Shown piece by piece: positions 1 to 8,709 of a stretch of DNA of 64,000 bases; position 1 is the stretch's first letter, and each line of letters begins with the position of its first letter. The DNA lies in NCBI GenBank assembly GCA_965207385.1, contig CBDBLZ010000018.1, positions 124,001 to 188,000 of the forward strand, read 5' to 3'. The notes under the pieces were generated by a model. It was not told the origin of the DNA. It made no database searches and worked only from the letters and a program-made list of their open reading frames with translations. The translations under genes were made by a program, and so were the position numbers. This DNA comes from CAZXEU01 sp965207385 (GTDB lineage Bacteria; Bacteroidota; Rhodothermia; Rhodothermales; Bin80).

Positions 1-1
1 T

Positions 2-601
2 GCGGTGCTGTTCTTTGTGGCCATCGAAATGTGGCTGTTCTCGACCGGTTTGGCCGAGCGCATCGCCTCTGCGCTTCTTGGCGTGTCCTGGCTCGTCGTG
101 CTGGGCGGCTTCATGGTCGTGGGATGGTTTGCCAGCAAGACGGCCTTCAACTCCCGCACCACAGGCGCGCAGTATGCCGCACTCGGTGCCTTTGTAGTGG
201 CCGAAGCCATCATCTTCGTTCCACTGCTCTATCTGGCTACGCAAATTGCACCGGGCGCCATTGAAAGCGCTGCGTCCGTGACCATTCTCGGCTTTGCCGG
301 ACTAACCGGTGTCGTGCACTTCATGCGCCGGGATTTTTCGTTTCTGGGCGGGGCGCTGCGCTGGGGATTCATCATGGCCCTGGTAATGATCGTGGCTTCC
401 GTGATCTTCGGATTCAATCTGGGAACGTTTTTCTCGGTGGCCATGATCGCGCTCGCTGGCGGCGCCATCCTCTACGATACCTCGAATGTGCTGAACCACT
501 TTCCAGAGGATCGCTACGTCGGAGCCGCGCTGCAGCTGTTTGCCTCTGTGGCGCTCCTGTTCTGGTATGTGCTAACGTTCTTCCTGCAGACACGGGACTA
601 G
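2..601 (+). CDS. Bax inhibitor-1 (BI-1/YccA) family membrane protein, 5' partial
   Basis: The frame is open from the left edge, so the N-terminus lies outside the window; about 199 residues are visible against roughly 220-240 for the family, so perhaps 30 are missing. The visible part is almost all hydrophobic, with about six membrane segments, few charges, and the family-typical late motif ILYDTSN at about residues 155-161 followed by a last hydrophobic helix and a short polar tail (QTRD). Family members sit in the inner membrane; YccA of E. coli modulates the FtsH protease, and others are implicated in calcium leak. The gene ends 39 bp before the inositol genes on the same strand but has no obvious link to them. 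Confidence 0.88.
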   Translation, partial: AVLFFVAIEMWLFSTGLAERIASALLGVSWLVVLGGFMVVGWFASKTAFNSRTTGAQYAALGAFVVAEAIIFVPLLYLATQIAPGAIESAASVTILGFAGLTGVVHFMRRDFSFLGGALRWGFIMALVMIVASVIFGFNLGTFFSVAMIALAGGAILYDTSNVLNHFPEDRYVGAALQLFASVALLFWYVLTFFLQTRD

Positions 602-640
602 AGGCGAAGACTGCATTCATTCATCGACTTCCGCGATTCG

Positions 641-1651
641 TTGCAAGAGCCATACGATCTGGTCACGATGGGGCGAAGCTCCATTGACCTTTACGCCAAT
701 GACGTTGGCGCCGCATTTCCGGACATAAAGAGCTTTGCGGCCTACGTTGGAGGATCGCCGACCAACATCAGCGTCGGGGCGCAGCGCCTGGGACTGAGAA
801 CCGCGCTTGTTACGGCCGTGGGAGAGGATCCCGTGGGAGACTTTGTGGTGCAGTTCCTGGAAAGAGAGGGCATCGACGTCTCCTTTGTCGCACGCAAGGC
901 GGGGCGCCGCACCAGTGCAGTAATACTCGGCATTGAGCCGCCAGACAGGTTTCCTCTGGTATACTACAGGGACAACTGCGCAGACAATGCACTGGACATG
1001 GAGGACGTGCTGGCGGCACCGATCGCTCACTGCCGCGCCTTCGAGTTTGCGGGGACCAACCTGAGTGCGGAGTCCAGCCGGAGTGCAACCCTCTTCGCGG
1101 CGGAAGTTGCGCGGCGAGCGGGTGTACCCGTCATTCTGGATATCGACTTCAGGCCCGATCAGTGGCATGATCCGCGCGCGTTCGGAGTGGCGCTGCGGTC
1201 CGCGCTGCCCCTGACGAATGTCGTAATCGGCACGCAGGACGAAATCAAGGCGGCCGTACTAAGCGACGCCCGGCAGGTGACTCTCACGCATCAGCAGGTA
1301 TCGGATGCCAGGGTTAGCGGGGACCTGGGGACGGCCATAGCGACCTTGCACTCCTTTGGCGCAGACGTGCTCGTGGAAAAGTGCGGCGCGGAAGGGGCCC
1401 GCATTCACCGCGCGGACGGATCTTGCGAAGAAGCGCCGGGATATCCCGTGGATGTATACAATATTCTGGGAGCCGGCGATGCGTTTGCGGCAGGCTTCAT
1501 CTACGGGTATGTCAACGGGTGGCCGCTACGCAAGGCAGCGAGGCTGGGAAACGCCTGCGGTGCAATCGTCGTGACGCGGCACGGTTGTGCCAATTTCATG
1601 CCCACAATGGTAGAAGTGCATACCTTTGTTAAGCCGAGAGGCGGACTCTAG
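641..1651 (+). CDS. iolC: 5-dehydro-2-deoxygluconokinase (PfkB family)
   Basis: Cytosolic kinase of myo-inositol breakdown: phosphorylates 2-deoxy-5-keto-D-gluconate (DKG) to DKG 6-phosphate. The 336-residue product begins with the PfkB-type first strand (VTMGRSSIDLY) and the sugar-binding GGSPTNIS motif, and ends with the PfkB signature GAGDAFAAG, whose GAGD is at residues 277-280 (Asp280 is the expected catalytic base). The IolC assignment rests on the RSSIDLY opening typical of this subfamily and on iolD following after 18 bp. The start is TTG at 641; the frame is open from 602 without an ATG, so TTG is the best choice. First gene of the inositol block. Confidence 0.92.
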   Translation: MQEPYDLVTMGRSSIDLYANDVGAAFPDIKSFAAYVGGSPTNISVGAQRLGLRTALVTAVGEDPVGDFVVQFLEREGIDVSFVARKAGRRTSAVILGIEPPDRFPLVYYRDNCADNALDMEDVLAAPIAHCRAFEFAGTNLSAESSRSATLFAAEVARRAGVPVILDIDFRPDQWHDPRAFGVALRSALPLTNVVIGTQDEIKAAVLSDARQVTLTHQQVSDARVSGDLGTAIATLHSFGADVLVEKCGAEGARIHRADGSCEEAPGYPVDVYNILGAGDAFAAGFIYGYVNGWPLRKAARLGNACGAIVVTRHGCANFMPTMVEVHTFVKPRGGL

Positions 1652-1669
1652 CTCAAATCTCATGGGGCC

Positions 1670-3544
1670 ATGTCGACCGTACGCATGACGATGGCGCAAG
1701 CCGTCATCGCCTTCCTCAAGCAGCAGATCGTTGAACGTGATGGTCACTCCCGCCCGTTTTTTGGGGGATGCTTCGGCATTTTCGGACACGGCAACGTCGC
1801 GGGAATCGGCCAGGCGCTGCAGGAGCACCTGGATTTTCGCTACTACCAGTCGCGCAACGAACAGGCGATGGTCCACGCGGCGGCGGCCTATGCCAAGTTG
1901 ACCAACCGGCTGCAGACTCTGGCCTGTACTACTTCCATAGGACCCGGCGCCACCAACATGGTCACCGGAGCGGCGGTCGCCACCATAAACCGGCTGCCCG
2001 TGCTGCTGCTTCCGGGAGACATCTTTGCGCGCCGCAATGTGGCGCCCGTTCTGCAGCAGCTCGAATCGGAGCACTCCCAGGACATTTCCGTCAATGACTG
2101 CTTCCGCGCAGTCAGCCGCTACTGGGACCGGATCAACCGGCCGGACCAGATCATTGCCGCGCTTCCGGAGGCCATGCGCGTGCTCACCAGTCCGGCGGAC
2201 ACCGGCGCCGTCACGCTTTCCCTGCCGCAGGACGTGCAGACAGAGGCGTATGATTATCCCAGTGCGCTCTTTGAGCCGCGCACGTGGCACGTTCTGCGGA
2301 ACAGGCCAGATGCCGCGGCCGTGACGCGTGCGGCCGAATGGATACGCGCCGCCAAGCGTCCACTTATAGTCGCCGGAGGCGGCGTGCACTATAGCGAGGC
2401 TACCGAGGATCTGCGCCGTTTTGCTACCAGGTATGGCATCCCGGTCTGCGAGACCCACGCAGGAAAGGGAAGCCTTCCATACGATGATCCGCTCTGTCTG
2501 GGCGCCGTCGGCGTAACGGGCACGTTTGCAGCGAACCGTGTGGCACGGGACGCGGATTTGGTAATTGGCATAGGAACGCGGTACAGCGATTTTACCACGG
2601 CCAGCAAGACCCAGTTTGCCTGTCCCGATGTCCGTTTTGTCAATGTAAATGTGGCGGAGTTTGACGCCTACAAGCACGCGGCCGTGCCCCTGGTAGCCGA
2701 TGCAATGGCTGCGATTAAGGACCTGGAGCACAAGATCGGATCCTGGTCTACCGACGAGGCCTACCAGGCGGAGTGCCGGCAGCTGTCCGCACAGTGGGAC
2801 CAGGAGGTCGAACGCATTTACGGCATTCGCCATGGGCCGCTTCCGAGTCAGGGTGAGATTGTCGGGATCGTCAACGAGCTTGGAGATCCGGACGGCGTAA
2901 TGGTTTGTGCGGCCGGCAGTCTGCCTGGTGATCTGCACAAGCTGTGGCGCACGCGGCATGCCAAACAGTACCACATGGAATACGGCTACAGCACCATGGG
3001 CTACGAAATAGCAGGTGGTCTGGGCATCAAGATGGCCGCGCCCGAAAGAGAGGTGTACGTCCTGGTGGGTGACGGCAGTTACCTCATGCTCTCATCGGAT
3101 CTTGTGACGTCCGTCCAGGAGGGATACAAGCTTACGATCGTACTCATGGACAACGAAGGGTTCAAGAGTATCGGTGGCCTGAGCCGTGCACTGGGTCAGG
3201 AAGGATTTGGTACGCGCTATGTCTATCCGCAAGACGGAAGCCTGCCCGGGGACGGTAACGGCGCGGCAAAACCGCTGCCGGTAGACCTGGCGACGAACGC
3301 CGAGTCGCTGGGCGCTCATGTGTTCCGCTGCCAGAGCCGCGACGATGTTGCACGTGCCCTGCAGGCGTCCAGGTCTATCGAGACCACCACCGTGATCTAC
3401 GTGCAGACGGATCGCTACGAGGATGTCCCGGGATACGAAAGCTGGTGGGACGTTCCCGTGGCCGAGACCACCACCATGCCAAGGGTAGCAGCCGCGCGTC
3501 GGGAATGGGAGGTGCATCGGGCCCGCGAGCGGTATTTTCTGTAG
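1670..3544 (+). CDS. iolD: 3D-(3,5/4)-trihydroxycyclohexane-1,2-dione hydrolase
   Basis: Thiamine-diphosphate enzyme that opens the ring of trihydroxycyclohexanedione (made by IolE) to give 5-deoxy-glucuronate. The 624-residue product has the usual three ThDP-enzyme domains: an N-terminal pyrimidine-binding domain with the activating glutamate (Glu64 in SRNEQAM), a central Rossmann-like domain (about 200-340) and a C-terminal PP-binding domain with the GDG...N motif (GDG at 467-469, then MDNEGF about 24 residues on). Length and the insert-rich C-terminus match IolD rather than acetolactate synthase. Start ATG at 1670, 18 bp after iolC. Part of the iolC-iolD-ABC-iolA transcription unit. Confidence 0.95.
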   Translation: MSTVRMTMAQAVIAFLKQQIVERDGHSRPFFGGCFGIFGHGNVAGIGQALQEHLDFRYYQSRNEQAMVHAAAAYAKLTNRLQTLACTTSIGPGATNMVTGAAVATINRLPVLLLPGDIFARRNVAPVLQQLESEHSQDISVNDCFRAVSRYWDRINRPDQIIAALPEAMRVLTSPADTGAVTLSLPQDVQTEAYDYPSALFEPRTWHVLRNRPDAAAVTRAAEWIRAAKRPLIVAGGGVHYSEATEDLRRFATRYGIPVCETHAGKGSLPYDDPLCLGAVGVTGTFAANRVARDADLVIGIGTRYSDFTTASKTQFACPDVRFVNVNVAEFDAYKHAAVPLVADAMAAIKDLEHKIGSWSTDEAYQAECRQLSAQWDQEVERIYGIRHGPLPSQGEIVGIVNELGDPDGVMVCAAGSLPGDLHKLWRTRHAKQYHMEYGYSTMGYEIAGGLGIKMAAPEREVYVLVGDGSYLMLSSDLVTSVQEGYKLTIVLMDNEGFKSIGGLSRALGQEGFGTRYVYPQDGSLPGDGNGAAKPLPVDLATNAESLGAHVFRCQSRDDVARALQASRSIETTTVIYVQTDRYEDVPGYESWWDVPVAETTTMPRVAAARREWEVHRARERYFL

Positions 3545-3687
3545 GAATCATATGAGATGGCAGGGCGGCGCGGCGCTGCGGCCGATCGCCTACCGGCGGC
3601 AGATGCGCGGTAGCTGTTCGAATATGCAGGCAAGACCGGGCATGGCCGCGGCCGTAGTGCGCCTTTCATAATCATACCAGTAGGCAA

Positions 3688-4704
3688 ATGCGCAGCTGTA
3701 CTCCGATTCGCACGAATATCTGGCCCGGGCGCCGCCCGGTATGGCCGCGCCTGCAGACACTCCTCGCGGTCCTGGGCGTGATCGCACTCGCAGCCTGCGC
3801 ATCGGAGTCCGCGGCCCCAGACACGCCGGAGTTACGCATTGTTTTCGTAACCCACGGACAGGCGTCTGATCCTTTCTGGTCGGTTGTGCAAAACGGGGCG
3901 AACGATGCCGCGCGGGAAGTTGGCGCGCGCGTGGAATACCAGGCCCCTGAGTCGTTCGACATGGTGACCATGGCGCAGCTTATTGATGCGGCAGTGGCCT
4001 CCATGCCGGACGGTCTGGTCGTTAGCCTGCCCGACGCAGAGGCGCTCAGGGCGCCCCTTGCCGCGGCGCGCGAAGCAGGCATTCCATTTATCAGCATCAA
4101 TTCGGGCAGCGACGAGTCTTCTGGCCTGGGCAGCCTGTTGCACGTCGGTCAGACGGAATTCGAAGCCGGATTCGGCGGAGGAGAGCGCATGGCAGGGGCG
4201 GGCGTCAGGAAGGCGCTCTGCGTGAACCAGGAGGTTGGCAACCTGTCGCTGGATCGCCGCTGCGAGGGCTTTGGCGCCGCTCTCCGGAATGCAGGGGCGG
4301 AAATGGAGATCCTGGCCGTGGAGCTGACCGACCCGACGGAAAGTCAACAGCGCATGGAGGCAGCCCTGAGGAGCGATTCCCAGGTGGACGGTCTTTTGAC
4401 ATTGGGTCCGACGGGAGCCGTGCCCGCGCTTCGCGCGCTCAGGGAGACCGGACGCACGGGCGCGGTGCGCTTTGCGACCTTCGATGCGAGTCCGGAAGTG
4501 CTGCAGGCCATCGAGGACGGAGAAGCCCTGTTCGCCATCGACCAGCAGCAGTACATGCAGGGATATCTGCCGGTAGTGCTGCTGGTGCTCTACCGGCGCA
4601 ACGAGAACCTGTTGGCGCACGAGGTCATTCGAACCGGGCCGGGGTTCATCACCGCAGACAATGTGGCAAGACTGCGCGAGCTGACGCGGCAGGGCACCCG
4701 GTAA
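3688..4704 (+). CDS. ABC transporter sugar/inositol-binding lipoprotein (Peripla_BP_4 type)
   Basis: 338-residue solute-binding protein of the ribose/inositol (CUT2) class. The N-terminus has a positively charged region, a hydrophobic stretch and a lipobox (ALAAC, Cys37), so it should be a lipoprotein anchored at the outer face of the inner membrane. The mature part follows the periplasmic-binding-protein type I pattern (IVFVTHGQASDPFW at the first strand, FISINSGSD at the hinge-ligand region, ending in YLPVVLLVLY). It is followed by a permease and an ATPase, and enclosed between iolD and iolA, so the likely ligand is myo-inositol or another polyol; specificity cannot be read from the sequence. 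The n-region is long (about 20 residues), so a later start is possible. Confidence 0.85.
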   Translation: MRSCTPIRTNIWPGRRPVWPRLQTLLAVLGVIALAACASESAAPDTPELRIVFVTHGQASDPFWSVVQNGANDAAREVGARVEYQAPESFDMVTMAQLIDAAVASMPDGLVVSLPDAEALRAPLAAAREAGIPFISINSGSDESSGLGSLLHVGQTEFEAGFGGGERMAGAGVRKALCVNQEVGNLSLDRRCEGFGAALRNAGAEMEILAVELTDPTESQQRMEAALRSDSQVDGLLTLGPTGAVPALRALRETGRTGAVRFATFDASPEVLQAIEDGEALFAIDQQQYMQGYLPVVLLVLYRRNENLLAHEVIRTGPGFITADNVARLRELTRQGTR

Positions 4705-4773
4705 CAGCTCGCGCGCGGCCTGCGCCGAGCGCGCCAAAGAAGTGCCGCAATTCCTATTACTGCTTTCTCGCCA

Positions 4774-5796
4774 ATGCCCCGGTCCGTGCACAATCTGCAT
4801 TCTGCCATTCGCCGGTTCGTAGTGAGGCCCGAGCTGGCGGCTGTAGCCGGCGTGGTGGTGGTGTGGATCTTCTTCGCGGTGGTTGCGGGCGACACAGGCT
4901 TCCTGTCGCTGCGCGGCGTATCAACCTACCTGGAGGTGTCCGCCGAGCTCGGCATCATAGCCACGGCGGTGGCGCTTCTCATGATAGGCGGGGAGTTTGA
5001 CCTGTCCGTGGGCTCTGTCATCGGGGCCTCCGGCATGCTGCTGACCATCCTGTGCGTACAGTTGGGCTGGAGCATCCTGGCTGCCATGGCCGCCGTGGCG
5101 GCGTTCGCCGTGGCGGCAGGACTGTTCAATGGCATTCTCGTCATCAGGACGGGACTGCCGTCCTTTATCGTTACGCTCGCGACGCTCTTTGTATTTCGCG
5201 GCGCGACCATTGGGGGCACGCGACTGGTAACGGGCCGGACGCAGCTCGGCGGTCTGCAGGAGGCTGCGGGCTACGACTTCGCACGGCGCATATTCGCGGG
5301 CGAGATTCCGGTGGCGGGAACGGATTTTCCGGTATCTATTCTGTGGTGGCTGGCTCTGGCGGTCCTGGCAACGTGGATCCTGATGCGCACGCCCTTCGGG
5401 AACTGGATATTCGGTACCGGGGGAGATGTGAAGGCTGCGCGCAGCGTCGGGGTGCCGACAAATACTGTCAAGGTGGCACTGTTCGTAGCGACCGCCCTGT
5501 GCGCTGCCCTCGTCGGCGTGATGCAGGCCGTGGCATTCAGCGGGGCGGACGTTCTCCGGGGAGAACTCCGCGAGTTTCACGCCATCATCGTGGTGGTAAT
5601 CGGGGGCACATTGCTCACGGGAGGGTACGGTTCGGCGATCGGGGCGGTGTTTGGCGCGCTGATCTTCGGGATGGTGCGCCAGGGCATTGTGTTCTCCGGC
5701 GTTGATGCTGACTGGTTCCAGGTGTTTCTGGGAGGCATGCTGCTACTCGCGGTTCTGGTCAACCACATGGTCCGGAAGCGGATTCTTCGCACATGA
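4774..5796 (+). CDS. ABC transporter permease, RbsC/IatP-like
   Basis: 340-residue inner-membrane permease of the branched CUT2 type (BPD_transp_2 family, as RbsC, XylH, IatP). About ten hydrophobic segments are visible, with the family-typical GGEFDLSVGSVIG near residue 69, SFIVTLATLFVFRG near residue 130, and GGTLLTGGYGSAIGAVFGALI in the C-terminal quarter (interface with the ATPase). It should form a dimer with two copies of the ATPase encoded 3 bp downstream. Start ATG at 4774, 69 bp after the binding-protein gene. Its place in the iol cluster points to inositol import. Confidence 0.92.
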   Translation: MPRSVHNLHSAIRRFVVRPELAAVAGVVVVWIFFAVVAGDTGFLSLRGVSTYLEVSAELGIIATAVALLMIGGEFDLSVGSVIGASGMLLTILCVQLGWSILAAMAAVAAFAVAAGLFNGILVIRTGLPSFIVTLATLFVFRGATIGGTRLVTGRTQLGGLQEAAGYDFARRIFAGEIPVAGTDFPVSILWWLALAVLATWILMRTPFGNWIFGTGGDVKAARSVGVPTNTVKVALFVATALCAALVGVMQAVAFSGADVLRGELREFHAIIVVVIGGTLLTGGYGSAIGAVFGALIFGMVRQGIVFSGVDADWFQVFLGGMLLLAVLVNHMVRKRILRT

Positions 5797-5799
5797 GGC

Positions 5800-6546
5800 A
5801 TGACTGAAAAGGGAGTCCCGGTGCTCGAGGTCCAGAGCCTGGCCAAGCGCTTTGGGCGGGTTGTTGCCCTGGAAGGCATCGACATGCAGTTGCATGAGGG
5901 CCAGGTCACTGCGCTACTCGGCGACAACGGGGCCGGAAAGTCGACACTCATCAAGTGCCTTTCGGGGTTTCATGCCCCTGACGGGGGCACAATCGTGATG
6001 GACGGCGAAACAGTCCGGTTCGCGTCCCCGCGCGATGCCATGCGCCAGGGAATTGCGACGGTCTATCAGGACCTGGCCATGATTCCGCATCTGAGCGTAG
6101 CCCGCAACTTCGTCCTGGGTGCCGAACCAACCCGCGGCCGGGGACCATTCAGGCGCCTGGACCTGCCCAGAGCGGATCAGATGACGCGCGATGGACTCTC
6201 GCGACTCGGCATCCGGCTTCGCTCGACCGCGCAGCCGGTAGGCACGCTCTCAGGGGGCGAGCGGCAGTCCGTTGCGATTGCGAGGGCCGTACACCTGGGT
6301 GCCCGCATACTCATTCTCGATGAACCGACCAGTGCACTCGGCGTCTCGGAAGCGGCTGCAGTCCTGAGAGACATTGCCTCCGCGCGCGATCGCGGCGTCA
6401 GCGTGATATTCATCACTCACAACGTGCATCACGCCTATCCCGCATCGGATGCCTTTACGGTGCTCCGGCGCGGAAGGCTGCTCGGCACCTGGAGCAAGCC
6501 GGACATTTCCAGAGAGGAGCTCCTTGATAAAATGGCCGCAGCCTAG
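5800..6546 (+). CDS. ABC transporter ATP-binding protein, single-domain (FrcA-like)
   Basis: 248-residue ATPase that should power the adjacent importer. All motifs are present once: Walker A GDNGAGKST (41-49), Q-loop Gln90, signature LSGGERQ (150-156), Walker B ILILDE (170-175) and switch His207. Most ribose/inositol-type importers (RbsA, XylG, IatA) use a fused ATPase of about 500 residues; this one has a single cassette, as in the FrcA type, and must work as a homodimer. Start ATG at 5800, 3 bp after the permease stop, implying co-translation. The stop is 28 bp before iolA. Confidence 0.93.
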   Translation: MTEKGVPVLEVQSLAKRFGRVVALEGIDMQLHEGQVTALLGDNGAGKSTLIKCLSGFHAPDGGTIVMDGETVRFASPRDAMRQGIATVYQDLAMIPHLSVARNFVLGAEPTRGRGPFRRLDLPRADQMTRDGLSRLGIRLRSTAQPVGTLSGGERQSVAIARAVHLGARILILDEPTSALGVSEAAAVLRDIASARDRGVSVIFITHNVHHAYPASDAFTVLRRGRLLGTWSKPDISREELLDKMAAA

Positions 6547-6574
6547 GGCCTGGCCAAGAGACTATTCCTGATCT

Positions 6575-8053
6575 ATGAGCAACGCTGTAGCACTCCCCAA
6601 TTTCATTGACGGAAAGTGGACCGCGTCCGGAGCAAGCCGGCACGTGGAATCTTCGAACCCTGCAACCGGAGCGGCACTGGCCCGTGTGCCCCTGTCTTCC
6701 GCAAGCGAGGTGAGTGCTGCCGTCCAGGCTGCCTCACGGGCGTCCGTAACTTGGCGCCGCACGCCCGCGACCGAGCGAATTCAGCATTTGTTTGCGTACA
6801 AGCAGCTTCTGGAGGACAATCTGGAGAGCATTGCCCGTGCCATCACTGAGGAATGCGGCAAGACGCTTGCCGAGAGCCGGGGGGAGTTGCGGCGTGGGAT
6901 AGAAAACGTCGAGGTGGCCTGCGGTATTCCTGCGCTTATGCAGGGGTACAACAACGAAGACATTGCAAGGGGCATTGATGAGCACATGATCCGGCAGCCC
7001 GTGGGAGTGGTGGCTGCCATCACGCCATTCAACTTTCCGGGCATGATCCCGCTATGGTTCCTGCCGTATGCGATTGCCTGCGGAAACTGCTTCATTCTGA
7101 AGCCGAGCGAGAAGGTGCCACGAACCGCGCATCGCCTGGTCGAACTGTTGCATCAGACCGGGCTGCCGAAAGGCGTGGTACAGCTCGTGCACGGCGGCAA
7201 GTCCGCCGTTGATGCGCTCCTGCAGCACCCTGAAGTGCAGGCGGTCAGCTTTGTCGGCTCAACGCCTGTGGCCCGGTATATTTACGCGGAAGCGGCACGG
7301 CACGGCAAGCGCGCCCAGTGCCAGGGCGGGGCCAAGAATACGGCCATTGTACTGCCGGACGCGTCCATGGAGATGACCACGCGCATCGTAACGGATTCAG
7401 CCTTTGGCTGCGCCGGGCAGCGCTGTCTTGCCAATTCGCTGGCCATCACCGTGGGTGAGGCTCGGGAACCCTTTACCGAGGCAATGCGCGAGGCGTCTTC
7501 GTCGCGTCGCGTAGGCTATGGTCTGGAAGACGGAACCGAGATGGGTCCGGTCATTACGCCCCAGAGCAGGGAGCGCATAGAATCACTGGTCTCAGAGGCT
7601 ACTCGCGACGGAGCCCGCGTAATCGTGGATGGCCGCGGGCAACACGTGGACGGTTTCGAAAACGGGAACTGGGTTTTTCCGACGCTGCTCGACGGACTGA
7701 GCCCGGATGGCACGCTTGCCCGGACCGAGGTGTTTGGTCCCGTATTCGGACTCCTTCACGCGGAATCGCTACGCGAGGCGATTGCGCTTGTAAATGCCAG
7801 GTCGTTTGGCAACATGGCCTGTCTTTTTACCCGTAGCGGTGCCGCGGCAAGGCAATTCAGGTATGAGGTCGACGCGGGCAACGTGGGCATCAACCTCGGC
7901 GTGGCTGCACCAATGGCGTTCTATCCCTTCAGCGGCTGGAAGGACAGCTTCTTTGGCACGCTTCATGCGCAGGGCCGGCATGCGGTGGAGTTTTACACGC
8001 AGACGAAGGTGGTGGTGGAGCGCTGGCCGGACACGTGGAGCCGGAGATTCTGA
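6575..8053 (+). CDS. iolA: Methylmalonate/malonate-semialdehyde dehydrogenase (acylating)
   Basis: 492-residue CoA-dependent aldehyde dehydrogenase that turns malonate semialdehyde (last intermediate of inositol breakdown) into acetyl-CoA, CO2 and NADH. The subfamily signature GCAGQRC is present with the catalytic Cys284, and the usual glutamate general base of hydrolytic ALDHs is replaced in the typical way for this family (QGGAKN instead of ELGGKN). The N-terminal NFIDGKW opening is also family-typical. Last gene of the first inositol block; 638 bp without a clear gene follow. Close in type to MmsA, so a role in valine catabolism is possible too, but the context favours IolA. Confidence 0.94.
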   Translation: MSNAVALPNFIDGKWTASGASRHVESSNPATGAALARVPLSSASEVSAAVQAASRASVTWRRTPATERIQHLFAYKQLLEDNLESIARAITEECGKTLAESRGELRRGIENVEVACGIPALMQGYNNEDIARGIDEHMIRQPVGVVAAITPFNFPGMIPLWFLPYAIACGNCFILKPSEKVPRTAHRLVELLHQTGLPKGVVQLVHGGKSAVDALLQHPEVQAVSFVGSTPVARYIYAEAARHGKRAQCQGGAKNTAIVLPDASMEMTTRIVTDSAFGCAGQRCLANSLAITVGEAREPFTEAMREASSSRRVGYGLEDGTEMGPVITPQSRERIESLVSEATRDGARVIVDGRGQHVDGFENGNWVFPTLLDGLSPDGTLARTEVFGPVFGLLHAESLREAIALVNARSFGNMACLFTRSGAAARQFRYEVDAGNVGINLGVAAPMAFYPFSGWKDSFFGTLHAQGRHAVEFYTQTKVVVERWPDTWSRRF

Positions 8054-8660
8054 TTCTTGGCTGGGATGGTTTTTGTCACATCGGGCAGACGGCTTGCGTC
8101 AGCGGCATTTGCGATGATAGCTCTTGGGAAACCGATCCCGTGACCTGAGGATCGGAATCGCCGCGCACGAATTGCCGCAGCAATATTCTTGGGTCACGTG
8201 CGTGCGAAAAGAGCAAGGTGACGTTAGAGTGCGGAGTCCGGCCAGTCCCCAGGCAATTGGCGACGAGTTGATCGAGGGAGAAGGGCCCGGTCCGCAAGCC
8301 GGCCTATAAAGCCGGTGCGACTCTGCACGGAATTGATTCGTTTTCCAGAATTCCAGCCTGAACATTGAGAGGTCTCCGGTTCGGTGAAAGCCGTGATGCC
8401 ACGGCCTCGATTTGCGCGCACGGTGAAAAGGCGAACGCCATTTCGGGACAGTCCAATTTCGCATCCACTGCCTGCGCGTCTGTCTCCGGCGCTGAGGCAA
8501 GTCGCCTTGTGCGGCAGCACTGACTAAGCAGTGCCGCAAGTAGGTGGCGGTTCTGCCGGTGCCTGCCGGAATAGGCTGCGATCTCGTACCGGGGTAGTGC
8601 AGGCGCACCCCTGTTGGTCCCAGGGCTGGGCGGCTGGAATACTAACTGTCAGAGCGTAGC
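8054..8660. other. Intergenic region without recognisable gene
   Basis: About 600 bp between iolA and the large T9SS gene. Reading frames on both strands here have no family resemblance and unlikely composition. Visible structure is limited to two hairpins: a perfect 6-bp stem with a 4-base loop at 8390-8405 and a bulged hairpin at 8510-8537. A promoter-like element sits at the right end (8661-8694). Confidence 0.5.
8510..8537. repeat. Imperfect inverted repeat / hairpin
   Basis: Stem GCACTG/CAGTGC around a 6-base loop (ACTAAG), extended by TGCG/CGCA outside a 3-base bulge. No T-tract follows on either strand, so it is not a classical terminator; it could end the iolA transcript or be a processing site. 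Confidence 0.35.
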
Positions 8661-8694
8661 TTAGGATCAGGGCGACACAGATAGTCTATATTTG
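8661..8694 (+). promoter_or_regulatory. Bacteroidota-type promoter for the T9SS gene
   Basis: TATATTTG at 8687-8694 fits the -7 consensus TAnnTTTG exactly; TTA at 8661-8663, 23 bp upstream, could serve as the -33 element (consensus TTG). Transcription would start near 8700, just before the first ATG (8710) of the large secreted-protein gene. Confidence 0.45.
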
Positions 8695-8709
8695 TGTCAT
8701 ACAACATCA

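Noticed and set aside
1526..2974. 482-codon open frame on the minus strand opposite iolD
   Set aside because: Fully antisense to a well-conserved gene, no family pattern; a by-product of high GC.
3832..4800. 322-codon minus-strand frame opposite the binding-protein gene
   Set aside because: Antisense to a clear lipoprotein; no family resemblance.
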